This document shows, piece after piece, positions 44,193 through 54,188 of a stretch of 64,000 nucleotides of DNA. The stretch comes from Erythrobacter fulvus (lineage in GTDB: Bacteria > Pseudomonadota > Alphaproteobacteria > Sphingomonadales > Sphingomonadaceae). Every line of letters begins with the position of its first letter. Positions within the stretch are counted from its first letter, which is position 1. The stretch is from the NCBI RefSeq assembly GCF_028595285.1, contig NZ_JAQQXQ010000007.1, forward strand, positions 124,001 to 188,000, read 5' to 3'. A program made the translations under genes and the position numbers. Below the pieces are notes generated by a model. It was given only the letters and a program-made list of their open reading frames with translations. It ran no database searches and was not told the DNA's origin.

Positions 44193-45652
44193 CAGTCCAG
44201 AGACTTGACGATTTCCTCGACCATCTTCTTGGCGTCGGCCAGCAGCATGACGGTCTGGTTCATGTAGAACACGTCGTTATCGACCCCGGCATAGCCGACG
44301 CCGCCCATCGAGCGCTTGATGAAGAACACCTGCTTGGCCTTGTCGACATCGAACACCGGCATCCCGTAGATGGGCGATGACTTGTCGGTCTTGGCCGCGG
44401 GGTTCACCACGTCGTTCGCGCCGATAATGAAGGCAACGTCGCACTGCGAGAACTCGGAGTTGATGTCCTCCAGCTCGAACACCTCGTCATAGGGCACCGA
44501 TGCTTCGGCCAGCAGCACGTTCATGTGTCCGGGCATACGGCCCGCGACGGGGTGGATGGCGTACTTCACCTCCACGCCCTTTTCCTTGAGCTTGTCGGCC
44601 ATCTCGCGCAGCGCGTGCTGCGCCTGGGCGACCGCCATGCCGTAGCCGGGGATGATGATGACCTTTTCGGCCTGTTCGAGCATGTAGGCGGCGTCTTCCG
44701 CGCTACCCTGCTTGTAGGGGCGCTGTTCACGCGCCCCGCCGCCACCGCCCGCGCCTGCGTCGGCACCGAACCCGCCCGCAATCACCGAAATGAAGCTGCG
44801 GTTCATCGCGCGGCACATGATGTAGCTGAGGATCGCGCCGGAAGAGCCGACCAGCGCGCCGGTGATGATCATCGCCGAATTGCCCAGCGTGAAGCCCATC
44901 GCCGCCGCTGCCCAGCCCGAATAGGAATTGAGCATCGAGACCACGACCGGCATGTCCGCCCCGCCGATCGGGATGATCAGCAGGAAGCCGATGATGAAGG
45001 CGAGCACCGCGATGGCGTAGATCATCCAGCCCTCGGCCGCGCCGCCCTGCGGCGATACGGTGTAGAGGCCGATCAGACCAAGGATCGCAGCCAGCGTGCC
45101 AAGATTGATGATATGGCGTGCCGGCAGCATGATGGGCGAACCGCCCATCCGGCCCGAAAGCTTGAGGAAAGCGATGACCGACCCCGAGAAGGTGATCGCC
45201 CCGATCGCAATGCCCAGACCCAGTTCGATACGGCTGACGGCAAGAATCTGCCCCGCAGCGTCGACAATGCCGAAGGATTGCGGGTCGAGCCATGCGCCGA
45301 AGCCCACCACCACAGCCGCCAGACCAACCAGCGAGTGGAAGCCTGCGACGAGTTCGGGCATGGCCGTCATGGCGATGCGCCGCGCGATCGTCACGCCGAT
45401 GATCCCGCCGAGGAAGATGGCAATGCCGATCTCGGCGATATTGGCGATGTCATGGGTAACCAGCGTGGTCGCCACGGCGATCGCCATGCCGATCATGCCG
45501 TTGCGGTTGCCGGCGCGCGAGGTTGCCGGGCTGGAAAGACCGCGCAGCGCCAGAATGAAGAACACGCCCGCGGCAAGATAGGCGAGCATCGCCCAGGCCG
45601 GGGTGCCACCTTCGCCCGCAGCAGCAGCAGCGGAAAGCAGGGAGAAGTCCAT
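44192..45652 (-). CDS. pntB: NAD(P) transhydrogenase subunit beta
   Basis: PntB carries the membrane channel and NADP(H)-binding domain of the proton-driven transhydrogenase. The 486-residue protein has about nine helices, then the NADP domain with IPGYGMAVAQAQHALREMADKL, HPVAGRMPGHMNVLLAEA and VVNPAAKTDKSSPIYGMPV. The start is ATG 45652, or the GTG codon just before it. AAGGAG precedes it. It is the fourth gene of the oxidase-subunit IV, pntAa, pntAb, pntB run. Confidence 0.97.
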   Translation of the reverse strand: MDFSLLSAAAAAGEGGTPAWAMLAYLAAGVFFILALRGLSSPATSRAGNRNGMIGMAIAVATTLVTHDIANIAEIGIAIFLGGIIGVTIARRIAMTAMPELVAGFHSLVGLAAVVVGFGAWLDPQSFGIVDAAGQILAVSRIELGLGIAIGAITFSGSVIAFLKLSGRMGGSPIMLPARHIINLGTLAAILGLIGLYTVSPQGGAAEGWMIYAIAVLAFIIGFLLIIPIGGADMPVVVSMLNSYSGWAAAAMGFTLGNSAMIITGALVGSSGAILSYIMCRAMNRSFISVIAGGFGADAGAGGGGGAREQRPYKQGSAEDAAYMLEQAEKVIIIPGYGMAVAQAQHALREMADKLKEKGVEVKYAIHPVAGRMPGHMNVLLAEASVPYDEVFELEDINSEFSQCDVAFIIGANDVVNPAAKTDKSSPIYGMPVFDVDKAKQVFFIKRSMGGVGYAGVDNDVFYMNQTVMLLADAKKMVEEIVKSLD

Positions 45653-45655
45653 CAC

Positions 45656-45937
45656 TTACTTCTCCTTCTTTTTGTACATCGCGAGCATGCGCTCGGTCAC
45701 GGCAAAGCCGCCGAAGATATTGATGCTGGCAAGCACCACCCCGAACAGGCCTAGATATTTGGCCGCCGGACTACCGGCCTCTGCCGAAGCGATCAGCGCG
45801 CCGACGATGATGACCGAGGAGATCGCGTTGGTCACTGCCATCAGCGGGGTGTGAAGCGCCGGGGTCACCGACCAGACGACGTAATAGCCCACGAAGCAGG
45901 CCAGCACGAAGATGCTGAGAATTGAGATGAAATCCAT
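45656..45937 (-). CDS. pntAb: NAD(P) transhydrogenase subunit alpha, membrane part
   Basis: The 93-residue separate membrane piece of the split alpha subunit has three hydrophobic helices (FISILSIFVLACFVGYYVV, NAISSVIIVGALIASA, LGLFGVVLASINIFGG) and a basic tail. A split PntA (A1, A2) is the usual alphaproteobacterial form. It lies between pntAa and pntB with only 3-base gaps. Confidence 0.97.
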   Translation of the reverse strand: MDFISILSIFVLACFVGYYVVWSVTPALHTPLMAVTNAISSVIIVGALIASAEAGSPAAKYLGLFGVVLASINIFGGFAVTERMLAMYKKKEK

Positions 45938-45940
45938 GGA

Positions 45941-47065
45941 TCAGGCCCCCTGAAGCCGCTCGTTGACGACCTTCCCGCCCTGTGTGAGCCGGATCGCATT
46001 GCCGATTTCCTCGTCGAGCACGGGCTTGCCCTGCTCCTTGTCCCAGAAGGCGCTGAGGAAGTTGTAGTGGTTGCGCGCGAACAGCGCCGATGCGTCGGCG
46101 GGCAGGTGCGCGGGGGTGTTCGAATAGCCGATGATCGAAACGCCGTGCTTGACCACGACTTCATCCGGCTTCGAGCCTTCGACATTGCCGCCCTGCGCCA
46201 CCGCGAGATCGAAGATCACGCTGCCCGGCTTCATCGTCGCGATCTGCGCGTCGGTGATCAGGCGCGGCGCGGCCCGGCCCGGGATTAGCGCGGTGGTGAT
46301 GACGATGTCCTGCTTGGCGATGTGGCTGGATACCAGTTCGGCCTGCGCCTTCTGGTATTCCTCGCTCATTTCGGTGGCATAGCCGCCCGAGCCTTCGCCT
46401 TCGATCCCGGCGACGTTTTCGACGAAGATCGGTTTGGCGCCCAATGACTGGATCTGTTCCTTGGTGGCGCTCCGCACGTCGGTGGCCGAAACCTGTGCAC
46501 CCAGACGCCGCGCGGTGGCGATCGCCTGAAGGCCGGCAACGCCCACGCCCATGATGAAGCATTTGGCCGCCTGCACAGTGCCAGCGGCGGTCATCATCAT
46601 CGGGAAGGCGCGGCCATAGGTGTCCGCGGCGACCAGCACCGCCTTGTAGCCGGCAAGGTTGGACTGCGAAGACAGCACATCCATCGATTGCGCGCGGGTG
46701 ATGCGCGGCATGAATTCCATCGACAGTGCTTCGAAGCCTGCGGCGGCATAGGCATCGACCAGATCGCGCTTCATGAAGGGATCGAACAGCGCCGCCACCC
46801 ACGCACCGGGCTTCGCGCCCTTTAGCAGTTTCAGGTCGGGCGCCTGGATACCGAGCACGATGTCGGCATCCTTCACCGTCGCTGCGGCAGTGCCAAGGCT
46901 CGCGCCCGCGTCGGCATAGGCTGCATCCTCTACCGAGGCGGTCAGCCCTGCGCCCTTTTCCACGGCCACGTCGAGCCCGAGGGCAGCGAACTTCTTCACC
47001 GTTTCGGGCGTTGCGGCAACGCGCGTCTCACCCGGCGCGCGTTCCTTCAGGATGGCGATCTTCAC
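45941..47065 (-). CDS. pntAa: NAD(P) transhydrogenase subunit alpha, NAD-binding part
   Basis: The 374-residue soluble subunit binds NAD(H). It starts MKIAILKERAPGETRVAATPETV (translated from GTG), and holds VGVAGLQAIATARRLGAQV as the Rossmann motif, ATDVRSATKEQI, and GRAAPRLITDAQIATMKPGSVIFDLA. GTG 47065 is preferred to an in-frame start 8 codons upstream because the family begins at K-I-A. It transfers hydride to NADP via PntB. The gap to the aa3 subunit IV gene is 13 bases. Confidence 0.97.
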   Translation of the reverse strand: MKIAILKERAPGETRVAATPETVKKFAALGLDVAVEKGAGLTASVEDAAYADAGASLGTAAATVKDADIVLGIQAPDLKLLKGAKPGAWVAALFDPFMKRDLVDAYAAAGFEALSMEFMPRITRAQSMDVLSSQSNLAGYKAVLVAADTYGRAFPMMMTAAGTVQAAKCFIMGVGVAGLQAIATARRLGAQVSATDVRSATKEQIQSLGAKPIFVENVAGIEGEGSGGYATEMSEEYQKAQAELVSSHIAKQDIVITTALIPGRAAPRLITDAQIATMKPGSVIFDLAVAQGGNVEGSKPDEVVVKHGVSIIGYSNTPAHLPADASALFARNHYNFLSAFWDKEQGKPVLDEEIGNAIRLTQGGKVVNERLQGA

Positions 47066-47078
47066 CTGCGCGCCCGCC

Positions 47079-47201
47079 TTAACCGGCAATCAGCATGATG
47101 ACGAACAGCACGATCAGCGCAATCAGCGGCACAGCCCATTTCAGCGCGGCCATGAACCCGCCGTAGGTTGCTTCTGCCTTTTCCATGTCGTGAACGGTCA
47201 T
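47079..47201 (-). CDS. aa3-type cytochrome c oxidase subunit IV
   Basis: A 40-residue protein: MTVHDMEKAEATYGGFMAAL, then one helix ending IALIVLFVIMLIAG. This is the short bacterial aa3 oxidase subunit IV seen in alphaproteobacteria, where it commonly sits before the transhydrogenase genes. AAGGGGAA precedes the ATG. It is the first gene of the pnt operon, with 13 bases to pntAa. Its function in the oxidase is small or structural. Confidence 0.9.
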   Translation of the reverse strand: MTVHDMEKAEATYGGFMAALKWAVPLIALIVLFVIMLIAG

Positions 47202-47470
47202 GTCTTTATTCCCCTTGGGTTCCTGAACACCGCAGCCCGCAATTGGTTGCAGTAAATCTTGCGGCGCCCGAATTTGCGCCTGTTCCCGTATCGAAGCAGC
47301 GGCCTGCGCTCAAGTCACCTTTAATGAGAGGCAGCCTGCCATCCACGGGCTGGTCCGGGCGCACCGGGGCAACAGCCTTAATCCCGTCTTTACCTGCCCG
47401 CCTTATGCAGTGGCGTGTATCAGTCCGGGATTCACCGCCCGGGCCAACGGAGAGGCGAGCGGCAAGGCTG

Positions 47471-48916
47471 ATGGCGGATATTGATTGCCACCCTGAAGCA
47501 CAGGACGATGCGCGATTCGTCATGCTGATCGACGATGAGCCTGCGCAGTCGCGGCTCATCACCGCGATCGCCGCGCGCAACGGGTGGCGCACGCTGGTGG
47601 CCCCTGATGCCGAAACCGCCATCGCGATGCTCGGCACGCGTGAAGGAATGCAGCTCAGCGCGATTCTGCTCGATCAGTGGGTGCCGGGCGACGATGCCTG
47701 CGAACTGATCGCCGAACTGAAATCCCGCCGCCCTGCCCTGCCGATCCTGATGCTTACCACCAGCGCCTCGCCGCTGCTCGCCGTGGAGGCGATGCGCGCG
47801 GGCGCGAGCGATTATCTGGTCAAGCCGGTATCGCCCGACCGGCTGATGGAGGCGCTGCGCGCTGTCACCACCCGCGAAACCCCGCGCGACGAGCTTGCGC
47901 CGCTGACCGAGAAGATGTCGGCCAGCCTCGATTTCGACGCGATGATCGGCACTGCCCCGCAATTCCGTGCCGCGCTGGCGCAGGCCGCCAAGGCCGCGCG
48001 CGGACAGGGCCATGTGTTGATCGAGGGCGAAACCGGCACCGGCAAGGAAATGCTGATGCGCGCGATGCACAGCGCGTCCCCCCGATCCAAGGAACCGCTG
48101 CGCCTTATCAATCTGGCCGGGATCCCGCCCGGTTCGATCGAATCGGTGTTGTTCGGCCACGAGCCGGGTTCTTTCCCCGGGGCGTTTGACCGCCAGATCG
48201 GCGCGTTCCAGCACTGCGACGGCGGGACGCTGATCCTCGACGACATCGACCGGCTCACCCCCGTGCTCCAGCAACGTCTGGGCGAAGCGCTGGAAAGCGG
48301 CATCATCCGCCCTGTCGGCGCCAGCTATGGCTTCCGCGTCGATGTGCGTCTTCTGGTGACGAGCAATGTCGGGCTTGAACGCATGGTCGAAGCGGGACAG
48401 TTCGATGCCGCGCTGGCCGCAAGGCTGGGGTCGACCCGCCTCCACCTGCCGCCCTTGCGCGAACGCACCGGCGACATTCCTTCTCTCACCCGCCACTTCC
48501 TCGCCCGCATCGGCGAGCAGCCGGGGCTCAATCACCTGTCGATCTCCGAAAGCGCGCTGGCGCTGCTGGCCGCCTATGACTGGCCGGGAAATGTCCGCCA
48601 ACTGCAATCGGTGCTGTTCCGCGCGGCGGTATATTGCGAGAGCAACACCCTCACTGCAGACAGCTTCCCGCAGCTTTCCGAGATACTCGGCGAACAGGGC
48701 GAAATGCGCCTGCCCGCCAGCCACGAGGGCGTGGGCATCATGCTTTATACCGAGGACGGCAACCTGCGCCCGCTCGAAGATATCGAGGCCGACGTCATCC
48801 GCCTCGCCATCGGCCATTATCGCGGCCGCATGACCGAAGTCGCACGCAGGCTGGGGATTGGGCGCTCGACCCTCTACCGCAAGCTCTCCGACCTCGGGAT
48901 CGACAACGCGGCTTGA
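47471..48916 (+). CDS. NtrC-like response regulator with degenerate sigma-54 motif
   Basis: A 481-residue regulator of three domains. The receiver (about 15-130) has D21/D22, the phospho-acceptor D68 and K118. The AAA+ domain (about 155-390) has Walker A GETGTGKE (186-193) but GSFPGA at 233-238 replaces GAFTGA, and Walker B reads LDDI where LDEI is usual. The C-terminal Fis-type helix-turn-helix is RRLGIGRSTLYRKLSDLGI. Loss of the Thr in the GAFTGA loop suggests it does not activate sigma-54 and may act on sigma-70. No partner kinase is adjacent. ATG 47471 was chosen; longer in-frame starts are weaker. Confidence 0.88.
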   Translation: MADIDCHPEAQDDARFVMLIDDEPAQSRLITAIAARNGWRTLVAPDAETAIAMLGTREGMQLSAILLDQWVPGDDACELIAELKSRRPALPILMLTTSASPLLAVEAMRAGASDYLVKPVSPDRLMEALRAVTTRETPRDELAPLTEKMSASLDFDAMIGTAPQFRAALAQAAKAARGQGHVLIEGETGTGKEMLMRAMHSASPRSKEPLRLINLAGIPPGSIESVLFGHEPGSFPGAFDRQIGAFQHCDGGTLILDDIDRLTPVLQQRLGEALESGIIRPVGASYGFRVDVRLLVTSNVGLERMVEAGQFDAALAARLGSTRLHLPPLRERTGDIPSLTRHFLARIGEQPGLNHLSISESALALLAAYDWPGNVRQLQSVLFRAAVYCESNTLTADSFPQLSEILGEQGEMRLPASHEGVGIMLYTEDGNLRPLEDIEADVIRLAIGHYRGRMTEVARRLGIGRSTLYRKLSDLGIDNAA

Positions 48917-48948
48917 TCGTCGCGCCTGCCGGGCCTAGCGCCCGGGGG

Positions 48949-49707
48949 ATGACACAAATTCAGGATTTCACCGGGCGCAGTGCGCTCGTCACCGGCGCAG
49001 CTTCGGGCATCGGGGCGGCTTGTGCAAGAACGCTGGCGGCACGCGGCGCGGCGAAACTGTTCCTCGTCGATGTCGACGGTGCGGGACTGGACGCGCTCGA
49101 TCTTCCGGGTGAGGTGCATCGCATCAACGGCAGCGTCGCGGACGAAGCGCTGTGGCAGGATCTCGAACCGCGCATGGCCGGCCTTGATCATTCGGTGGTG
49201 AATGCCGGGATCGGTGCGGGCGGCCCGATTGCCGATTTGTCGCTGGCCGAATGGCGGCGGGTGATGGCGGTCAATCTCGACGGGGCGTTCCTGACGCTGG
49301 CGACATCGCTGCGCGCGATGGGAAGCACCGGTGGCAGCGCGGTGGTGGTCGCCTCGGTCACGGGTATCAAGCCGGTGCCGGGTATCGGGCCTTACGGGGT
49401 ATCGAAGGCCGCGGTTGCCCACATGGCGCGGATCGCGGCGGTCGAAAGCGCAAAGAAGGGCATCCGCGTCAACGCCATCGCGCCCGGCGGCGTCGATACC
49501 GCGATCTGGGAAAGCGGAGAGGACTTCCAGCGCTCGGTCGCCAGCATCGGCCGCGAGGCGACGATCAAGGCCATGGCCAAGACCACCCCGCTGGGCCGGT
49601 TTGCCTCTTCCGAGGAGATGGCTGACACCATCATCTACCTGCTCAGCGATGCCGCTTCCAACATTACCGGGCACGTGATGGTTTCGGACGGCGGATTTAT
49701 CCTCTGA
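48949..49707 (+). CDS. Short-chain dehydrogenase/reductase family protein
   Basis: A 252-residue classical SDR: GRSALVTGAASGIGAACARTL as the nucleotide-binding motif, VNAGIGAGGP, the catalytic VASVTG/YGVSK (Ser, Tyr-x3-Lys), and IRVNAIAPGGVDT. Asp after the third strand suggests NAD(H). The substrate is unknown. The start is ATG 48949, preceded by a GGGGG. It is followed closely by the parS site, in a 69-base convergent gap. Confidence 0.93.
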   Translation: MTQIQDFTGRSALVTGAASGIGAACARTLAARGAAKLFLVDVDGAGLDALDLPGEVHRINGSVADEALWQDLEPRMAGLDHSVVNAGIGAGGPIADLSLAEWRRVMAVNLDGAFLTLATSLRAMGSTGGSAVVVASVTGIKPVPGIGPYGVSKAAVAHMARIAAVESAKKGIRVNAIAPGGVDTAIWESGEDFQRSVASIGREATIKAMAKTTPLGRFASSEEMADTIIYLLSDAASNITGHVMVSDGGFIL

Positions 49708-49745
49708 TTCAAGAGGATTTTTCTGCGCAATTCCAACCAGGGCTA

Positions 49746-49769
49746 CAAATGTTTCACGTGAAACATTTG
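49746..49769. promoter_or_regulatory. parS centromere site (ParB-binding)
   Basis: A 24-base perfect palindrome whose 16-base core is TGTTTCACGTGAAACA (49750-49765), the exact bacterial parS consensus. The palindrome extends four bases on each side (CAAA/TTTG). It lies in the 69-base gap between the convergent SDR and PhoD genes, as parS sites often avoid promoters. ParB would load here and, with ParA, segregate the origin region. No second copy is seen in the window. Confidence 0.95.
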
Positions 49770-49776
49770 CAGAACA

Positions 49777-50955
49777 TCACCAATTGAAGGCCTGCGTCGC
49801 CAGCGTGCCGCTGTCATTGCCCTTGAGCGTCATGGTCAGCTGCTTTGTCTTCCAGTCGATATCGATCAGGCCGTAATTCTCGACCGAGAAAAACTTGGTC
49901 GTGCGCGCCGGGTCAGGTTCGCGGGCAGTGCTGCGGTCGTTGTCGTTGCCGAAGGCGAGGTTGAGCGACGAACTGGTCAGTTCCCAGAATGTCTCGCCCG
50001 CCTGTTCGGTCTTGTAGATGCCCGCGGCATGCCGATCACCGGACAGGATCAGCAGCCCGCTATCCTCTCGGTCCGCCAGCACACGATAGAGCCGCTCGCG
50101 CTCGGTCGGGAAATTGGTCCAGCCTTCGAACTGGTGGGCATCGGTAATCACCTGGGTCGACGACACCAGAATCCGCAGGTCGGCGGGCTTGGCCAGTTCC
50201 TGCTCCAGCCACGCCCATTGCGTCGCGCCCAGCACCGTCTTGGATGGATCGGCATCGGGCAGATAACCGCCCAGCGGCGGACGCTCCCTGCTCCATTCCA
50301 TGCGCTTGAGATCGGAGCGGAAGAACCGCGTATCGAGCAGGATCACTTGCACCCGCTTGCCTTCGGGGCCGGTGATGGAGCTGTCATAGACCCCGGGGCG
50401 AGAGCGCACTTCGGGTGATGCGTTCCAGAAGGTTTCGAACAATTCCTCGCCCCAGCGGCGCATCGGGAAGCTGCCGCCCGCATCATTGAGGCCGAAATCG
50501 TGATCGTCCCACGTCGCTATCATCGGGAAGCGGGCACGGAACTGCGCGAATTCGGGGTGCGATGCCTGCAAGGCATAGGCCTTGCGCAAGGACTCCAGCC
50601 CTGCGTCCGCGTCCCAGCCGTTGTCGCCATAGACATTGTCGCCGATCATCATGAACAGCTGCGGGTTCTGCGCGGCGATCTGCGCCCACATGTGCTGCGG
50701 CGCGGACTGGTGGTTGCAGCTGCCAAAGGCGATGCGGGTGAGCGTGGTGGCGGGCGACAGCGCGGGGTTCGGCCCGGCCTCGGGCATGGTTACCTGCTTG
50801 CGCAGCTGAGCGTAATAGGGGGCGAGCAGCTGATCGGGCGCAAGGCTGACTGCGACGGGAACGTCGCTTTCAGGAGCGAGACTATCGGCCATGAGCGGCG
50901 CGGCAGCGAGGCCGAGTGCAGCAAAAGTGGTGGCGGCAAGCAGCGACGGACGCAT
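49777..50955 (-). CDS. PhoD-like alkaline phosphatase/phosphodiesterase family protein
   Basis: A 392-residue exported protein with a signal peptide (LLAATTFAALGLAAAPLMAD). The metal sites are FGSCNHQ, GDNVYGD, WDDHDFG and SGDRHAAG, all matching PhoD. PhoD enzymes use Fe/Ca to hydrolyse phosphodiesters. The protein is short of the N-terminal domain of longer PhoD proteins. GAGGGAG precedes ATG 50955. The stop is 8 bases from parS. Confidence 0.92.
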   Translation of the reverse strand: MRPSLLAATTFAALGLAAAPLMADSLAPESDVPVAVSLAPDQLLAPYYAQLRKQVTMPEAGPNPALSPATTLTRIAFGSCNHQSAPQHMWAQIAAQNPQLFMMIGDNVYGDNGWDADAGLESLRKAYALQASHPEFAQFRARFPMIATWDDHDFGLNDAGGSFPMRRWGEELFETFWNASPEVRSRPGVYDSSITGPEGKRVQVILLDTRFFRSDLKRMEWSRERPPLGGYLPDADPSKTVLGATQWAWLEQELAKPADLRILVSSTQVITDAHQFEGWTNFPTERERLYRVLADREDSGLLILSGDRHAAGIYKTEQAGETFWELTSSSLNLAFGNDNDRSTAREPDPARTTKFFSVENYGLIDIDWKTKQLTMTLKGNDSGTLATQAFNW

Positions 50956-51038
50956 GGAAAACTCCCTCGGGATTCGCGGTAAGCGATGATCTGGCCGCGC
51001 TCCATGACACAGGTGCGACGGGCGCGAAAGATCTCTGG

Positions 51039-52151
51039 TCAGAGCGGCGGGAGCTGGGAGAAATCGGTCAGCGCCGCATCGCGCAAGCCCCGCCAGACAT
51101 TGCGTGCCTGCACTGTCTCGGCAACATCATGGACGCGCAGCAGATGGACGCCCGCCTCCATCCCCTTCACCACCAGCGCGATCGATCCGGCGAGACGCTG
51201 GTCAGCGCTTTCCTCACCCGACAAGGCGCCGATCATGCGCTTGCGGCTGACGCCGAGCAGCAGCGGGCTGCCGAGCGCATGGAACAGCGGCAGGGCGTTG
51301 AGAAGCGCCAGATTCTCTCCCAGCGACTTACCAAAGCCGATCCCGGGATCGAGGATGATGCGATCCTCTGCCACGCCCGCGGCCACCGCCCGTTCGCGCG
51401 CGAGCTTGAGGAAATCAAAAACCGCGCTCACCACATCGGCATATTGTCCGCCCGCGTGCAGATCCTCGCCCGCGCCGGGGGCGTGCATCAGGACAACAGG
51501 ACAGCCTGCCTCGGCCACCACCTCGATACTGCGCGGGTCGTAACGCAGCGCGGACACGTCGTTCGCCATATGGGCGCCAGCCGAAAGAGCAGCCGCCAGC
51601 ACGCCCGCGCGGCGTGTATCGACGCTGATCGCGGCACCCATCGCCGCACAATATTCGACCGCGGGGGCAACCCGGCGGATTTCCTCGTCCTCGAACGTCG
51701 CTGCTGCGCCGGGACGCGTGCTTTCCCCGCCGATGTCGATGATCGCAGCACCGGCTTCCAGCATCGCGGCCGCGGCGGCACGGCCCGCCTCGGGATCGTC
51801 GTTCTTGCCGCCGTCGGAAAAACTGTCGGGCGTGACGTTGAGGATGCCCATGATTTGCGGCTGGTCGAGCCGGATAGTGCGCCCGCCCAGTTGCAGCGGG
51901 GCATGGGTCTTGCGCAGGTTGGCGAGCTGCCGCTGCGCCTCGCGCGCCGCCGCTTCGGGCAGGCGCGCAATAGCTTCAGGAAGGGCCGCCGCAGTGGTGA
52001 CAATCCGTTCCGCCACGTCTCCGTCGCGCCGCAGCACCAGCGCGAATTCGCGGGCATAGGCCATGCTGCCGCCCAGCCGCACAGCATCGCCCTCCACCGC
52101 CTGCGGGCCGGAGACGAGCGTAAGCGGGTGGAGATAGACGCTTTCGGTCAT
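51039..52151 (-). CDS. folP: Dihydropteroate synthase
   Basis: Makes dihydropteroate from p-aminobenzoate and hydroxymethyl-dihydropterin pyrophosphate. The TIM barrel holds QIMGILNVTPDSFSDGG, AAIIDIGGESTRPGA, ISVDTRRA, IILDPGIGFGK and LLGVSRKRMIG. It has about 95 extra residues at the N-terminus (MTESVYLHPLTLVSGP) before the barrel. The extra part is common in alphaproteobacteria; its role is unclear. It lies 18 bases after ccrM in the same direction. Confidence 0.96.
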   Translation of the reverse strand: MTESVYLHPLTLVSGPQAVEGDAVRLGGSMAYAREFALVLRRDGDVAERIVTTAAALPEAIARLPEAAAREAQRQLANLRKTHAPLQLGGRTIRLDQPQIMGILNVTPDSFSDGGKNDDPEAGRAAAAAMLEAGAAIIDIGGESTRPGAAATFEDEEIRRVAPAVEYCAAMGAAISVDTRRAGVLAAALSAGAHMANDVSALRYDPRSIEVVAEAGCPVVLMHAPGAGEDLHAGGQYADVVSAVFDFLKLARERAVAAGVAEDRIILDPGIGFGKSLGENLALLNALPLFHALGSPLLLGVSRKRMIGALSGEESADQRLAGSIALVVKGMEAGVHLLRVHDVAETVQARNVWRGLRDAALTDFSQLPPL

Positions 52152-52169
52152 GCGCGGACGGACGGCCGG

Positions 52170-53354
<1,185 letters not shown>

Positions 53355-53368
53355 TTATCCACAGGCAT

Positions 53369-53532
53369 GAGTCCCTGAAGAGTCCGCGTCAAGCGTCTAA
53401 TTTCGCGCAGCTTATGGTTAACAAAGGGTAAATGCAGTGGCCGAAAGCTGGAACGAAGCGTGATCGGCACAAGATGTTGAGTCCCGCGCCCTTGCGGTGA
53501 CTCGATATGCAGCGGTGTGGCGCGAAGGACTC
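53369..53532. promoter_or_regulatory. ccrM control region with five GANTC sites and a CtrA-like motif
   Basis: GANTC occurs at 53369-53373, 53380-53384, 53479-53483, 53499-53503 and 53528-53532. Chance would give under one in 164 bases. A CtrA-like TTAA-N7-TAAA lies at 53418-53432 (consensus TTAA-N7-TTAA, one mismatch). In Caulobacter the ccrM promoter uses methylated GANTC and CtrA; the same logic is likely here but is inferred. Confidence 0.65.
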
Positions 53533-53564
53533 ACCTGCGCGCAATCATCGGCGAAAAATTCCGA

Positions 53565-54188
53565 TCAGATCAGGCTGAGCTGCGCGACGGGGGCAAAGCT
53601 GCGGCGATGGAGCGGGCTGGCGCCGTGCAGCCGCAGCGCTTCCATGTGTTCGGCGGTGCCGTAGCCCTTGTTGCGTTCCCACCCGTATTGCGGGAAGGCC
53701 TGCGCTGCTTCGAGCATCAGCCGGTCGCGCCATTCCTTGGCGACGATAGAGGCGGCGGAAATGGCCGGTTCGATCCCGTCGCCGCCGACGATCGGCCTTG
53801 CCGGCCAGCACCATTCGCCGCACCGTCCCGCCGGGGTCATGTTGCCGTCGATCAGCACCTCGCATCGCACCCCGCCCAGAGCGGACATCAGGCTGGCGAC
53901 GGCGCGTGTCATGCCGAGCATCGTGGCCTGGAATATGTTGACCCGGTCGATCTCCTCAGGCTCGACCACTGCAACGGCCCAGCAGCAATGCGCACGGATC
54001 GCTTCGTCGAGCACTGCGCGGCGCTTTGCGGAAAGGCGCTTGGAATCGTCGAGCCCCGCAGGTATCTCGCGCCCCAACACAACCGCCGCGGCCACCACCG
54101 GCCCGGCCAGCGGCCCGCGGCCGGCCTCGTCAACACCGATGACGAGCGTTTCGTCCGTAACCGCAAAACCCGGAGTGACCCCTAGCAT
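53565..54188 (-). CDS. rnhB: Ribonuclease HII
   Basis: A 207-residue RNase HII that cuts at ribonucleotides in DNA. The catalytic motif is VIGVDEAGRGPLAGPVVAAAV, with D and E of the DEAGRG site; DDSKRLSAKRR, IDGN and ISAASIVAKEWRDRLM follow, the last being the second acidic cluster region. ATG 54188 is the start; it overlaps the ATG of the divergent sugar dehydrogenase in the tetramer CATG. Its ribosome site is poor (an AGGAGG is 15 bases away), so a GTG at 54212 is a lesser option. Confidence 0.94.
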   Translation of the reverse strand: MLGVTPGFAVTDETLVIGVDEAGRGPLAGPVVAAAVVLGREIPAGLDDSKRLSAKRRAVLDEAIRAHCCWAVAVVEPEEIDRVNIFQATMLGMTRAVASLMSALGGVRCEVLIDGNMTPAGRCGEWCWPARPIVGGDGIEPAISAASIVAKEWRDRLMLEAAQAFPQYGWERNKGYGTAEHMEALRLHGASPLHRRSFAPVAQLSLI

